From [Eubacterium] siraeum (lineage in GTDB: Bacteria > Bacillota > Clostridia > Oscillospirales > Ruminococcaceae): a stretch of 64,000 nt of DNA. Location: assembly GCA_025150425.1 (NCBI GenBank), contig CP102281.1, forward strand, positions 186,001 to 250,000. The letters run 5' to 3'. The position numbers and the translations under genes were made by a program. Below, piece by piece: positions 7,890 to 14,396 of this stretch; position 1 is the stretch's first letter, and each line of letters starts with the position of its first letter. The notes beneath the pieces were generated by a model. That model made no database searches. It worked only from the letters and a program-made list of their open reading frames with translations, and was not told the DNA's origin.

Positions 7890-8822
7890 ATGAACTGGGC
7901 AATTATTGAGCAGGTCTTTATAATGGCTCTGCTCGCAGGCGTCGGCATACTCTGCCGTAAGCTGAAGCTGCTTGACGATGCCTGCACCAAAAAGCTTTCA
8001 ACCGTTGTGCTTAATTTCGCAACACCTATGGTTATTCTGGTATCCTATCAGAAGCCGTTCGACCCCGAAACGCTGAACACACTGCTTTTATCGTTCCTCA
8101 TAGCGATAATAAGCTACGTCATAGCGTTTATACTTGTTCCGCTGATAATACGCAGTAAGGATAAAGAGGGACAACTGATAGAGCGATTCAGCTGCCTTTA
8201 TTCAAACTGCGCCTTTATGGGCATACCGCTGATACAGGGCGTATATGGCACTGAGGGCGTATTCTGCCTTACAGCATACGTTACTATGTTCAATATCTGC
8301 TCGTGGACGCACGGAGTTATTATGATGAAGGGCGGAAAGCCGAACTTTAAGCAGATGATAAAGTCGCTGTTATCTCCGAGCATCATCGTTACAATAATCG
8401 GTATTATCCTGTTCCTTTGCAACTTTACTCTGCCGAATGTTATTCTTGAAACGGCACAGCACCTTGCAAATATCAACACACCGCTCGCAATGATAATAGC
8501 AGGCTCAACTATAGCTACGGTAAAGCTGCTCCCTGCGCTGAAAAAGCCAAGACTTTACTACACCTGCTTTGTAAAGCTGTTCCTGCTTCCTGCACTGCTT
8601 ACCGTTATCTGCCTTGTGTTTAAGATAGATCAGACCGTAGCGGGCGTAAACATACTCGCTACCGCCTGCCCCGCCGCTGCTATGTGTACAATGTTTGCCC
8701 TGCTTTATGACAGGGACGCAGGCTACAGTGCGGAGATATTTGCGGTAAGCACAATACTTTCGATGGTCACACTGCCGCTTACACTGATGTACTATACGGC
8801 GCTTGCAGGGATATTCATGTAA
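7890..8822 (+). CDS. AEC (auxin efflux carrier) family transporter
   Basis: The product has 310 residues and about ten predicted membrane helices, in the two inverted halves typical of the AEC family. Family hallmarks are an N-terminal GVGILCRKLKLLD, NFATPMVILVSYQ in helix 2, a polar CAFMGIPLIQGVYG segment mid-protein, and the C-terminal CPAAAMCTMFALLYDRD. Bacterial members export or exchange small organic acids such as malate; the substrate here cannot be told. The ATG at 7890 has an AGAGGT ribosome site. It is followed 28 bp later by thiM, so co-transcription is likely. Confidence 0.88.
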   Translation: MNWAIIEQVFIMALLAGVGILCRKLKLLDDACTKKLSTVVLNFATPMVILVSYQKPFDPETLNTLLLSFLIAIISYVIAFILVPLIIRSKDKEGQLIERFSCLYSNCAFMGIPLIQGVYGTEGVFCLTAYVTMFNICSWTHGVIMMKGGKPNFKQMIKSLLSPSIIVTIIGIILFLCNFTLPNVILETAQHLANINTPLAMIIAGSTIATVKLLPALKKPRLYYTCFVKLFLLPALLTVICLVFKIDQTVAGVNILATACPAAAMCTMFALLYDRDAGYSAEIFAVSTILSMVTLPLTLMYYTALAGIFM

Positions 8823-8850
8823 TTTAAGCATTATTAAAGGAGCATATCTC

Positions 8851-9684
8851 ATGACAAATATCACAACAGAAAACTGTGCCGCATTGCTTGATATACTCAG
8901 GGAGAAGAATCCCCTTGTACATTGCATTACAAACTATGTTACCGCAAACACCGTCGCAAACGGACTTCTTGCGGCAGGCGCATCTCCCGTTATGGCGGAC
9001 AGCCCGCTTGACGCTGAGGATATAACTGCAAAGGCATCGGCGGTACTGTTCAATATGGGTACGCTCAGCAAGGACAGGCTTCGTGCAATGCTGATTTCCG
9101 CACAAAAGGCGGCGGATATGGCAAAGCCGATAGTGCTTGACCCCGTAGGTGCAGGCTCTACAGATAACAGATTACGAAGCACTATGCAGCTTCTGCGTCA
9201 GTTCAGATTCGCCGCAGTAAGAGGCAACGCTTCCGAAATATCCGCACTGCTCTCGACAAGCCCAATTACGATGAAGGCGGAAAAGGGCGTGGACAGCGCC
9301 GAAACAACGCTTGAGGACAAAATATCGCTTGCAAAAAAAGCGGCAAAGCGTTACAGCTGTACCGTTATGGTAACGGGCAGTACCGATGTCATAGCAAACG
9401 GCGGCAGGGTAGCGCTTGTTTCAAACGGCGTGCCTATGATGAGCAAGATTACCGGCACGGGCTGTCTTGCGTCCGGACTTGTAGCGGCGCTGTGCGGCTG
9501 TACAGAGGACAGCTTTGAGGCGGCGGTAACAGCGGCGGCGCTTATCGGAACGGTAGGCGAGATTGCAAGTGAAACCGCAAAGGGTACAGGCTCGCTGTAT
9601 GTCGGTATGCTTGACACGCTGACGAATATTACTCCCGACATTTTCACACAATACGCAAAGATAGAAAATTACACAGGAGAATAA
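8851..9684 (+). CDS. thiM: Hydroxyethylthiazole kinase
   Basis: ThiM phosphorylates the thiazole moiety 4-methyl-5-(2-hydroxyethyl)thiazole, salvaging it for thiamine phosphate synthesis. The start is set at 8851, where AAAGGAG precedes ATG; an upstream in-frame start at 8803 would overlap the transporter. The 277 residues include REKNPLVHCITNYVTAN, LAAGASPVMADSPLDAED, the phosphate-binding DPVGAGST, RGNASEI, and the ribokinase-like catalytic motif TGTGCLASG. A ThiW-type thiazole transporter under a TPP riboswitch lies 4 kb downstream, suggesting thiazole salvage in this organism. No TPP riboswitch is visible before thiM itself. Confidence 0.93.
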   Translation: MTNITTENCAALLDILREKNPLVHCITNYVTANTVANGLLAAGASPVMADSPLDAEDITAKASAVLFNMGTLSKDRLRAMLISAQKAADMAKPIVLDPVGAGSTDNRLRSTMQLLRQFRFAAVRGNASEISALLSTSPITMKAEKGVDSAETTLEDKISLAKKAAKRYSCTVMVTGSTDVIANGGRVALVSNGVPMMSKITGTGCLASGLVAALCGCTEDSFEAAVTAAALIGTVGEIASETAKGTGSLYVGMLDTLTNITPDIFTQYAKIENYTGE

Positions 9685-9688
9685 TAAG

Positions 9689-10081
9689 ATGGATGACCTG
9701 GATGAGATCCGTGAGTTTTTCGCAAAAGACCGTTTTGCTACGGAAAACGGCGCAGTGATTGAAGCTGTAGGCAAAAATACAGCTACAGTCGGTATGAAGA
9801 TAGAACCACGCCATCGCAATGCCGCAGGAATAGTAATGGGCGGAGCGATTTTCACCCTTGCAGATTTTGCCTTTGCGGTAGCGTCAAACCACGAAAAATT
9901 AGGCACTGTATCGCTAAACGCAAATATCACGTTTTTAAGAGCATCCAAAGGCGATAAGCTCATAGCAACGGCTGAATGCGTCCGTGACGGAAGAACGACC
10001 TGTTATTATCGTGTTTCGGTCACGGATAATACCGGCGCACTTATAGCCGAGATTACAACAAGCGGATATAAGACAAGCTGA
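9689..10081 (+). CDS. PaaI-like hotdog-fold thioesterase
   Basis: The product has 130 residues with the hotdog core: a central helix preceded by NAAGIVMGGAIFTLADFA, then KLGTVSLNANITFLRASKGDKL. The family hydrolyses acyl-CoA thioesters and acts as a tetramer in the cytosol; the substrate is not predictable. It starts 4 bp after the thiM stop with a GGAGAAT site, so it is in the same operon. Confidence 0.85.
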   Translation: MDDLDEIREFFAKDRFATENGAVIEAVGKNTATVGMKIEPRHRNAAGIVMGGAIFTLADFAFAVASNHEKLGTVSLNANITFLRASKGDKLIATAECVRDGRTTCYYRVSVTDNTGALIAEITTSGYKTS

Positions 10082-10221
10082 TTTGAGCAAGACCGCCGGG
10101 CAGTTTTCAAAGTATAATACTTTTTGGCGGAATATTCTTAACTCCTCTTAAATCTTAATTGCCGTCAAGCGTAGATTTTATGCCGTTTTACGCCATATTT
10201 CGACCGTTATACGCCACACTG

Positions 10222-10250
10222 TTGACAAAAAAGCGTGAGTATGGTAAAAT
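10222..10250 (+). promoter_or_regulatory. Promoter of the TM2 gene
   Basis: TTGACA (10222-10227) and TAAAAT (10245-10250) are 17 bp apart, with an unusually long 5' leader of about 70 bp before the start. Confidence 0.65.
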
Positions 10251-10327
10251 GTGACTGTGTTGCAGCGCTGAGAAGTACTGTAAATACGGTTATATTTTAA
10301 GCTGATCGGATATAGGAGGATTTTATT

Positions 10328-10528
10328 ATGAACAAAACTGCGGCAATACTTATTGCGTTTTTCCTCGGCGGACTTGGCGTTCACCGCTTTATGGCAGGAA
10401 AAATCGGAACAGGCATTATCTGGCTTCTTACAGGCGGATGCTTCGGTATAGGCTGGCTTGTAGACCTGATTCAGGTTTGCACAGGCAAGTTTACAACTAA
10501 GGACGGCGCACCCTGGGTAACAGATTAA
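10328..10528 (+). CDS. TM2 domain membrane protein
   Basis: The 66-residue product has two membrane helices joined by a short turn, with the TM2 hallmark FFLGGLGVHRFMAGK and the second helix GCFGIGWLVDLIQV. The start has GGAGG 8-9 bp upstream. The role of bacterial TM2 proteins is unclear. It stands alone and is closed by a strong terminator. Confidence 0.9.
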   Translation: MNKTAAILIAFFLGGLGVHRFMAGKIGTGIIWLLTGGCFGIGWLVDLIQVCTGKFTTKDGAPWVTD

Positions 10529-10540
10529 TCTGTAAATGAC

Positions 10541-10579
10541 AACTCCCGACTTATGCTGAGCATAGGTCGGGAGTTTTTC
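10541..10579 (+). terminator. Terminator after the TM2 gene
   Basis: The stem AACTCCCGAC.TATGC/GCATAGGTCGGGAGTT is followed by TTTTCTTT. It lies between the convergent TM2 gene and the ExbD-like operon. Confidence 0.85.
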
Positions 10580-10580
10580 T

Positions 10581-11003
10581 TTATCGGTCGCTGACGCTGT
10601 ATGCGATCTTCTTTTCGTCAAGATAGTCTTTGACGGCATTGAAAGCCTTGAGCGTTGAATTTTCATCGTTTATTTTTATTGTTGCACCGGCTTCAAGTCC
10701 GTCTATTTCCGATTTTAATTCTTCGATGCCAATCTCGTGATTATTGACAAAATACTTATCCTCTGAAATAGTTATCTCCAGCGCAAAGCTGTCGGTGTTA
10801 CCGGGATTTCCACCCTCGGCGGATACGTTGCTTGACTGCGCTCCCGATGAATTATCCGCACTGCTTATATCAGATGCCGTATCTGCTTCGGAAGACGTTA
10901 CCGTTTGTTCGCCGTTTATCAGCTTGCTGATTTCGGGATAGCCGAAATACACCAAAGCGCCGCATACGGCAAGCAGGAGTATCACAATAATAAATTTTTT
11001 CAT
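10581..11003 (-). CDS. Membrane-anchored protein with ExbD-like C-terminal domain (second paralog)
   Basis: The product has 140 residues: one N-terminal membrane helix (about 3-22), a Ser/Asp-rich linker (about 30-72), and a C-terminal domain (about 73-140). That domain has ExbD/TolR-like organisation: strand ALEITISEDKYFVNNHEI, helix GIEELKSEID, then ATIKINDENSTLKAFNAVKDYL. It lacks the membrane Asp of true ExbD. It is last in a four-gene operon with an ExbB-like channel and shares its domain with the 128-aa protein upstream. The function is inferred only from context. Confidence 0.7.
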   Translation of the reverse strand: MKKFIIVILLLAVCGALVYFGYPEISKLINGEQTVTSSEADTASDISSADNSSGAQSSNVSAEGGNPGNTDSFALEITISEDKYFVNNHEIGIEELKSEIDGLEAGATIKINDENSTLKAFNAVKDYLDEKKIAYSVSDR

Positions 11004-11015
11004 ATTCTACCTCTT

Positions 11016-11402
11016 TTACTGTGCTTCGATAAAGCTGATGCTGTTTTCCGACAGTTTGGCTTTAAGAGCTTTGTACGCCTTAAGAGATGAGCCTTCATCG
11101 GCTATCTTTACGGGCAGATTCTTGTCGAGCGACTTTATGCTGTCGATAAGCTCGTCAAGGGTAACCTTTTTGTTATCGTATATGTATTCGTTGCCCGACA
11201 CGGTAACATTGATATATTCAAGCTCCTCTACGACCGATACGGCATCGGAGTTATCTGCAATGCCCGAGCCTTCGCCGTCACCGTTTCCGCCGCCAAAGCC
11301 GAAGCCCTTGAACGCAAATACCGCAACAACCGCCAGAGCGGCAACAACTAATAATATTATAAGTCCGACAGGTACTGCACCTTTATTATTTATCTTTTTC
11401 AT
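11016..11402 (-). CDS. Membrane-anchored protein with ExbD-like C-terminal domain (first paralog)
   Basis: The product has 128 residues: a membrane helix (about 9-30), a Gly/Asp-rich linker (about 33-50), and an ExbD/TolR-like domain (about 58-128) with EYINVTVSGNEYIYDNKK, VTLDELIDSIKSL and KIADEGSSLKAYKALKAKL. It aligns along its length with the product of 10581-11003, so the two genes probably arose by duplication. It lies 15 bp from the ExbD-like gene upstream and 12 bp from its paralog downstream, so all are co-transcribed. Confidence 0.7.
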   Translation of the reverse strand: MKKINNKGAVPVGLIILLVVAALAVVAVFAFKGFGFGGGNGDGEGSGIADNSDAVSVVEELEYINVTVSGNEYIYDNKKVTLDELIDSIKSLDKNLPVKIADEGSSLKAYKALKAKLSENSISFIEAQ

Positions 11403-11417
11403 TTAAGCTCCTTCGTA

Positions 11418-12029
11418 TCAGCCCGCAAAAACCGAAACATCGGTTTCCGAGTAGAATAGATGCGTATATTCGCTTTTCATCGTGTTTATTATTTTCATGG
11501 TGTCAAGATATGCCGAGGTAGTTCCGCTTTCTGTAGCGTTATACGAAAACTCTATAAGAATAGTATTATCAGCGGTGTAGCCCTGCTCCTTGAACAGTTC
11601 CCGAACTTCATCGGTCATTACGCTTATATCGGCTTTCGGTATTTCCTTTACTATCTCTTCACCCTTGGCAAATTTCAGCGTCCAGCCGTTCTCACCGCTC
11701 ATATCAAGATGCAGCTTAAGGTTCTTGTTTTCGCTGAAATCCATTATCGCATCTGTGTTTTCGCCGCTTCTGTCAACAGCAGAATCGGCTTCTTCAAGCC
11801 GTTTGTCCGCCAGCTCGTTTTTCTCCTGCGCTTCACCGAGAAGCTCGTCCGCCTTGTCGTTTTTCGCTTTGGCTTCTTCCAGCTCGGCACTTACCTGCTG
11901 CTGTTTATCTTCAAGATCTTTCTTCAGGTTGTCCGTTTCCAGATTGCTGAAGATTATAAAGAAGAACAGGATAATCATTATAACGTCAAGCAGGGAAGTG
12001 AAGTCGAGGATTATCTGTCGTTTCTTCAT
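11418..12029 (-). CDS. ExbD/MotB-like proton-channel partner with coiled coil
   Basis: The product has 203 residues. A single N-terminal helix contains the conserved membrane aspartate (Asp15 in FTSLLDVIMIILFFFI), as in ExbD, TolR and MotB. It is followed by a long charged coiled coil (about 35-85) and a C-terminal domain (about 95-200). This is a stator-type partner expected to couple proton flow through the ExbB-like channel to extracytoplasmic work. The ATG overlaps the stop of the ExbB-like gene (12026-12029), which supports tight co-expression. Unlike classic ExbD it has an inserted coiled coil, more like MotB or ZorB. Confidence 0.75.
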   Translation of the reverse strand: MKKRQIILDFTSLLDVIMIILFFFIIFSNLETDNLKKDLEDKQQQVSAELEEAKAKNDKADELLGEAQEKNELADKRLEEADSAVDRSGENTDAIMDFSENKNLKLHLDMSGENGWTLKFAKGEEIVKEIPKADISVMTDEVRELFKEQGYTADNTILIEFSYNATESGTTSAYLDTMKIINTMKSEYTHLFYSETDVSVFAG

Positions 12030-12490
12030 TTTTTACTGCTTTCCTTTTTGGTGTAGTGGCTTTTTACGAGAATATCAATTTTTTCGATCGCCGATTCTAC
12101 CGTTGTCTGAAAAACCGAATTCAGTACCTTGAAAAAAATCGAGAACACAAGACCCCATGCGGTAGTGTCAAGCGCTAAGAAGAAGTTTGCTTTCAGTTCC
12201 TGTGTTGCTCCGCCCGTTATATCAAGCGACAATAACGCAAGCACCGTTCCGAGCATACCCAGCAGAGGAAATATTGATACAAGCGCAATAAAAGCAGAGT
12301 AGCAGAAGTTTATCCAGTTGAACGAGGTGTTCTTATAGTCGATTTCGTTGTTTACGCTCATACTTTTCAGTATCTTCCTCGACCATACCACCGATATGAT
12401 AAGAAGGGTAAGGCACACCGGGAACAAGGTAAATATAAGCGGTGACACGAATGGTCCGAAATTTTTCAGTGCGTCTGTTAAAGCTCCCAT
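12026..12490 (-). CDS. MotA/TolQ/ExbB-family proton channel
   Basis: The product has 154 residues with three hydrophobic segments (about 14-35, 55-88 and 100-125). The family signature spans the last two: FPLLGMLGTVLALLSLD, then FFLALDTTAWGLVFSIFFK, matching the G..GTV and T..A.TT.xG elements of ExbB/TolQ. It should form a pentameric channel with the ExbD-like protein. A GGAGG site precedes the ATG and a promoter lies at 12537-12565. In outer-membrane bacteria this system powers TonB or Tol; here the neighbours suggest a monoderm, so the driven process is unknown. Confidence 0.85.
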   Translation of the reverse strand: MGALTDALKNFGPFVSPLIFTLFPVCLTLLIISVVWSRKILKSMSVNNEIDYKNTSFNWINFCYSAFIALVSIFPLLGMLGTVLALLSLDITGGATQELKANFFLALDTTAWGLVFSIFFKVLNSVFQTTVESAIEKIDILVKSHYTKKESSKK

Positions 12491-12536
12491 AGCCCTTACC
12501 TCCGTCTTTCGACAAAATCCTTTGAATTTCTACATA

Positions 12537-12565
12537 ATTATATCACCGACAAAGTTAAAAGTCAA
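12537..12565 (-). promoter_or_regulatory. Promoter of the ExbB/ExbD-like operon
   Basis: On the minus strand TTGACT (12560-12565) and TATAAT (12537-12542) are 17 bp apart. It lies immediately after the truncated cotJC. Confidence 0.75.
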
Positions 12566-12601
12566 TTGAAAGAAAGTATTTCATTTTGTAGTTTTACGGG
12601 A

Positions 12602-12805
12602 TCATTCCTGAACCGATACACCTATATCGGTCAGTGTTGCAATTGCCCTCTTGTCTGTCTGTGCAAACCGCTGTGACAGATATCTCAGAGCCGCACCAAG
12701 CTCTCCGTCCGGTCCGCCGTACTGCGACAGGATATAGCTTGCGAGCTTCGGATTGCGGTTTTTGATGACGACAGGTATCTGCGTCCTTTTTTCAAATATA
12801 AACAT
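12602..12805 (-). pseudogene. cotJC: Truncated CotJC (manganese-catalase-like spore coat protein)
   Basis: The 67 residues match the N-terminus of CotJC/Mn-catalase proteins (NPKLASYILSQYGGPDGELG, LRYLSQRF, ATLTDIG). The sequence then diverges (VSVQE) and stops, whereas the family continues to about 190-200 residues with EELAHLE metal ligands. The di-manganese site is therefore mostly missing. Directly downstream lies the promoter of the ExbB-like operon, so a deletion or replacement probably removed the rest. It has a good AAGGAGGG site and may still be translated. Confidence 0.75.
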
Positions 12806-12814
12806 AAGCCCTCC

Positions 12815-13069
12815 TTATAATATCCACTGACCGCTCAGCCAGTCCCAACCGCAATCTTTTCCTGCACACGAGGCTCTCAGCGGATAGAATTCATTCTCAA
12901 ACGCACAACGGCAGGCTTCGGTCTGCTTCACTGCCTCACGGTACAGTTCGAGAGCCTTTTCATCGTCCGGGTGGGTGTCGAGGAACAGCTTTAAGTCCTG
13001 TGCATAGAAGTCTGCGGCAGACAGCTGTCTTAACAGCTGAGAAGCTCTTGACGGCATATTATACGCCAT
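12815..13069 (-). CDS. cotJB: Spore coat protein CotJB
   Basis: This 84-residue cotJ-operon protein contains QLLRQLSAADFYAQDLKLFL followed by DTHPDDEKALELY, and ends in WDWLSGQWIL, as CotJB proteins do. The start is placed at 13069, where AAAGGGGG precedes ATG; it overlaps cotJA by 11 bp. CotJ proteins are deposited in the spore coat of bacilli and clostridia, so this supports a spore-forming host. Confidence 0.85.
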   Translation of the reverse strand: MAYNMPSRASQLLRQLSAADFYAQDLKLFLDTHPDDEKALELYREAVKQTEACRCAFENEFYPLRASCAGKDCGWDWLSGQWIL

Positions 13070-13259
13070 TGTAAAGCCCCCTTTCATATTCGTCCAACGT
13101 AATGTTGAGTTCGGGGAAGACAGTTCCCGCTTTCATTGCCGTTTCCGGATCGTACAGCTTTCCTAGCCGCTGGAACGGTGCGTAAGCATATCCTGCCTTC
13201 TTTTTTACAGGAATACTGCCGTCACTTTCCGTGCAGCAGAAAAATCCGTCCTTATTCAT
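13059..13259 (-). CDS. cotJA: Spore coat-associated protein CotJA
   Basis: The 66-residue product carries the CotJA core YAPFQRLGKLYDPETAMKAG followed by TVFPELNITLDEYE. It is first in the cotJA-cotJB-cotJC operon and overlaps cotJB. Its expression is expected in the mother cell during sporulation; I cannot confidently pick the sporulation-sigma promoter in the upstream 120 bp. Confidence 0.85.
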   Translation of the reverse strand: MNKDGFFCCTESDGSIPVKKKAGYAYAPFQRLGKLYDPETAMKAGTVFPELNITLDEYERGLYNGV

Positions 13260-13383
13260 ATTCGTTTTGCTCCTTTCGTTCGTGTTTTTTCGGCTTTACA
13301 GTACATTTTATGCGTATTTGCACTTGTATGTTACAAATGGAATATTTTGACATATACATAACAATGGTATCTCAAAAACAGCA

Positions 13384-13412
13384 TTGACACCGCCGCAAAT
13401 GTGTTATATACT
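13384..13412 (+). promoter_or_regulatory. Promoter of thiW
   Basis: TTGACA (13384-13389) and TATACT (13407-13412) are separated by 17 bp, upstream of a TPP riboswitch. Confidence 0.75.
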
Positions 13413-13452
13413 GTGTCTGTCAGACAGATCCTATACGATTTTAACATCTATA

Positions 13453-13545
13453 AAGCAAGGGAGCTCGTGAACGGGCTGAGAGGGAATTGCAATTCCGACC
13501 TTTGAACCTGATTTGGATAATGCCAACGTAGGGAACGGTTGTTTT
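13453..13545 (+). promoter_or_regulatory. TPP riboswitch (THI element)
   Basis: The conserved aptamer segments are in order: GGGAGCTC, GGGCTGAGAGGG, GACCTTTGAACCTGAT, and GGATAATGCCAACGTAGGGA. It senses thiamine pyrophosphate and controls the downstream thiazole transporter gene thiW through the terminator at 13565-13593. Confidence 0.96.
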
Positions 13546-13564
13546 AGTGCGCATAAAAACATCG

Positions 13565-13593
13565 GCTCCCGCAGACAGTGTGGGAGCTTTTTT
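13565..13593 (+). terminator. Riboswitch expression-platform terminator
   Basis: The stem GCTCCC/GGGAGC is followed by a run of T. It lies between the TPP aptamer and thiW, so TPP binding should favour premature termination. Confidence 0.8.
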
Positions 13594-13621
13594 GACGACA
13601 AAAGAAAAGAGGTATTTTTGT

Positions 13622-14164
13622 ATGAATAAAAAGGTAAGTATTCAGAAACTCGCAATTTCAGGCGTTCTCATCGCATTAGCAGTAGTGCTGAGCGGATTTT
13701 CGATCCCGATAGGAGCGTCAAAGTGTTTCCCCATTCAGCATATGGTAAACGTGATAGCAGGCACACTGCTCGGACCGTGGTACGCTGTGGGAATGGCATT
13801 TGTCACATCGCTTATAAGACTTATAATGGGCACAGGCACACTGCTTGCTTTCCCCGGAAGTATGGTAGGCGCACTCTGCTGCGGACTTGCTTTCAGATAC
13901 ATTTTTCCGAAATGGTCGTTTGCTAAGCGTGTTCCGATAGCTTTCCTCGGTGAGATAATCGGCACAGGTATCCTCGGCGCTATGGCGGCTTTCCCTATTG
14001 CCACATTTGTAATGGGCAAAGAGGCAGCTTTATTCACCTACGTTATCCCCTTCGGTGTAAGCACGGTAGGCGGTGCGCTGATAGCGTCCGTCCTCATGTT
14101 CGCCCTCGCAAAGACGGGAGTTATAAATATGATGTTCAGACAGACAAGCGAGAAAAAAGCGTAA
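13622..14164 (+). CDS. thiW: ThiW, ECF-transporter S component for thiazole
   Basis: The product has 180 residues and about five or six membrane helices. It matches ThiW-type energy-coupling-factor substrate-binding subunits (SIPIGASKCFPIQHMVNVIA, GPWYAVGMAFVTSLIR, GTLLAFPGSMVGALCCGL). It should capture hydroxyethylthiazole and pass it to a shared EcfAAT module encoded elsewhere. The ATG at 13622 has an AGAGG site; an upstream in-frame start at 13547 lies in the leader and is rejected. A TPP riboswitch controls it. It complements thiM at 8851-9684. A terminator follows at 14182-14212. Confidence 0.9.
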   Translation: MNKKVSIQKLAISGVLIALAVVLSGFSIPIGASKCFPIQHMVNVIAGTLLGPWYAVGMAFVTSLIRLIMGTGTLLAFPGSMVGALCCGLAFRYIFPKWSFAKRVPIAFLGEIIGTGILGAMAAFPIATFVMGKEAALFTYVIPFGVSTVGGALIASVLMFALAKTGVINMMFRQTSEKKA

Positions 14165-14181
14165 ACGTCCATAAATAAATC

Positions 14182-14212
14182 AAAGCCACAGAGATTATTC
14201 CCTGTGGCTTTT
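14182..14212 (+). terminator. Terminator of thiW
   Basis: The stem AAAGCCACAG/CTGTGGCTTT is followed by T. The end of dispersed element copy 3 starts immediately after it. Confidence 0.8.
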
Positions 14213-14362
14213 AGTTTGTAGAAAAAGTTTTTTCAAAAAAGTGCTTGTTCTCAATCTCTGTCACCTTCAGGACGCTCTGTTGACTTTGCGGAGATGCAAA
14301 ACCGGCAGAGCAAGCAACGCTAACACTCATTTTCAAAAATATAAAGGTTTTTCGACAGCCTG
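14213..14362. mobile_element. Dispersed element, copy 3 (diverged, about 150 bp)
   Basis: The termini match the family: AGTTTGTAGAAAAAG on the left and GGTTTTTCGACAGCCTG on the right. The interior is unlike the other copies. It lies exactly between the terminator hairpin of thiW and the hairpin at 14363-14386 of the convergent ABC-F gene. Confidence 0.6.
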
Positions 14363-14386
14363 AACGGCTTGCGTTTACAAGCCGTT
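14363..14386 (-). terminator. Terminator hairpin of the ABC-F gene
   Basis: The stem AACGGCTTG/CAAGCCGTT lies 10 bp after the ABC-F stop. The usual T-run is absent because element copy 3 abuts the hairpin. Confidence 0.6.
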
Positions 14387-14396
14387 ACTTATATAC

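Noticed and set aside
8803-8850. Upstream in-frame extension of thiM
   Set aside because: It would overlap the transporter gene and has no ribosome site, whereas ATG 8851 has AAAGGAG.
10581-12490. Zorya-type defence system
   Set aside because: An ExbB/MotA-like and an ExbD/MotB-like pair is present, but no ZorC, helicase or nuclease gene follows; the neighbours are small ExbD-like proteins.
13547-13621. N-terminal extension of ThiW
   Set aside because: It lies in the riboswitch expression platform, across the terminator; the ATG at 13622 has its own ribosome site and a normal family start.
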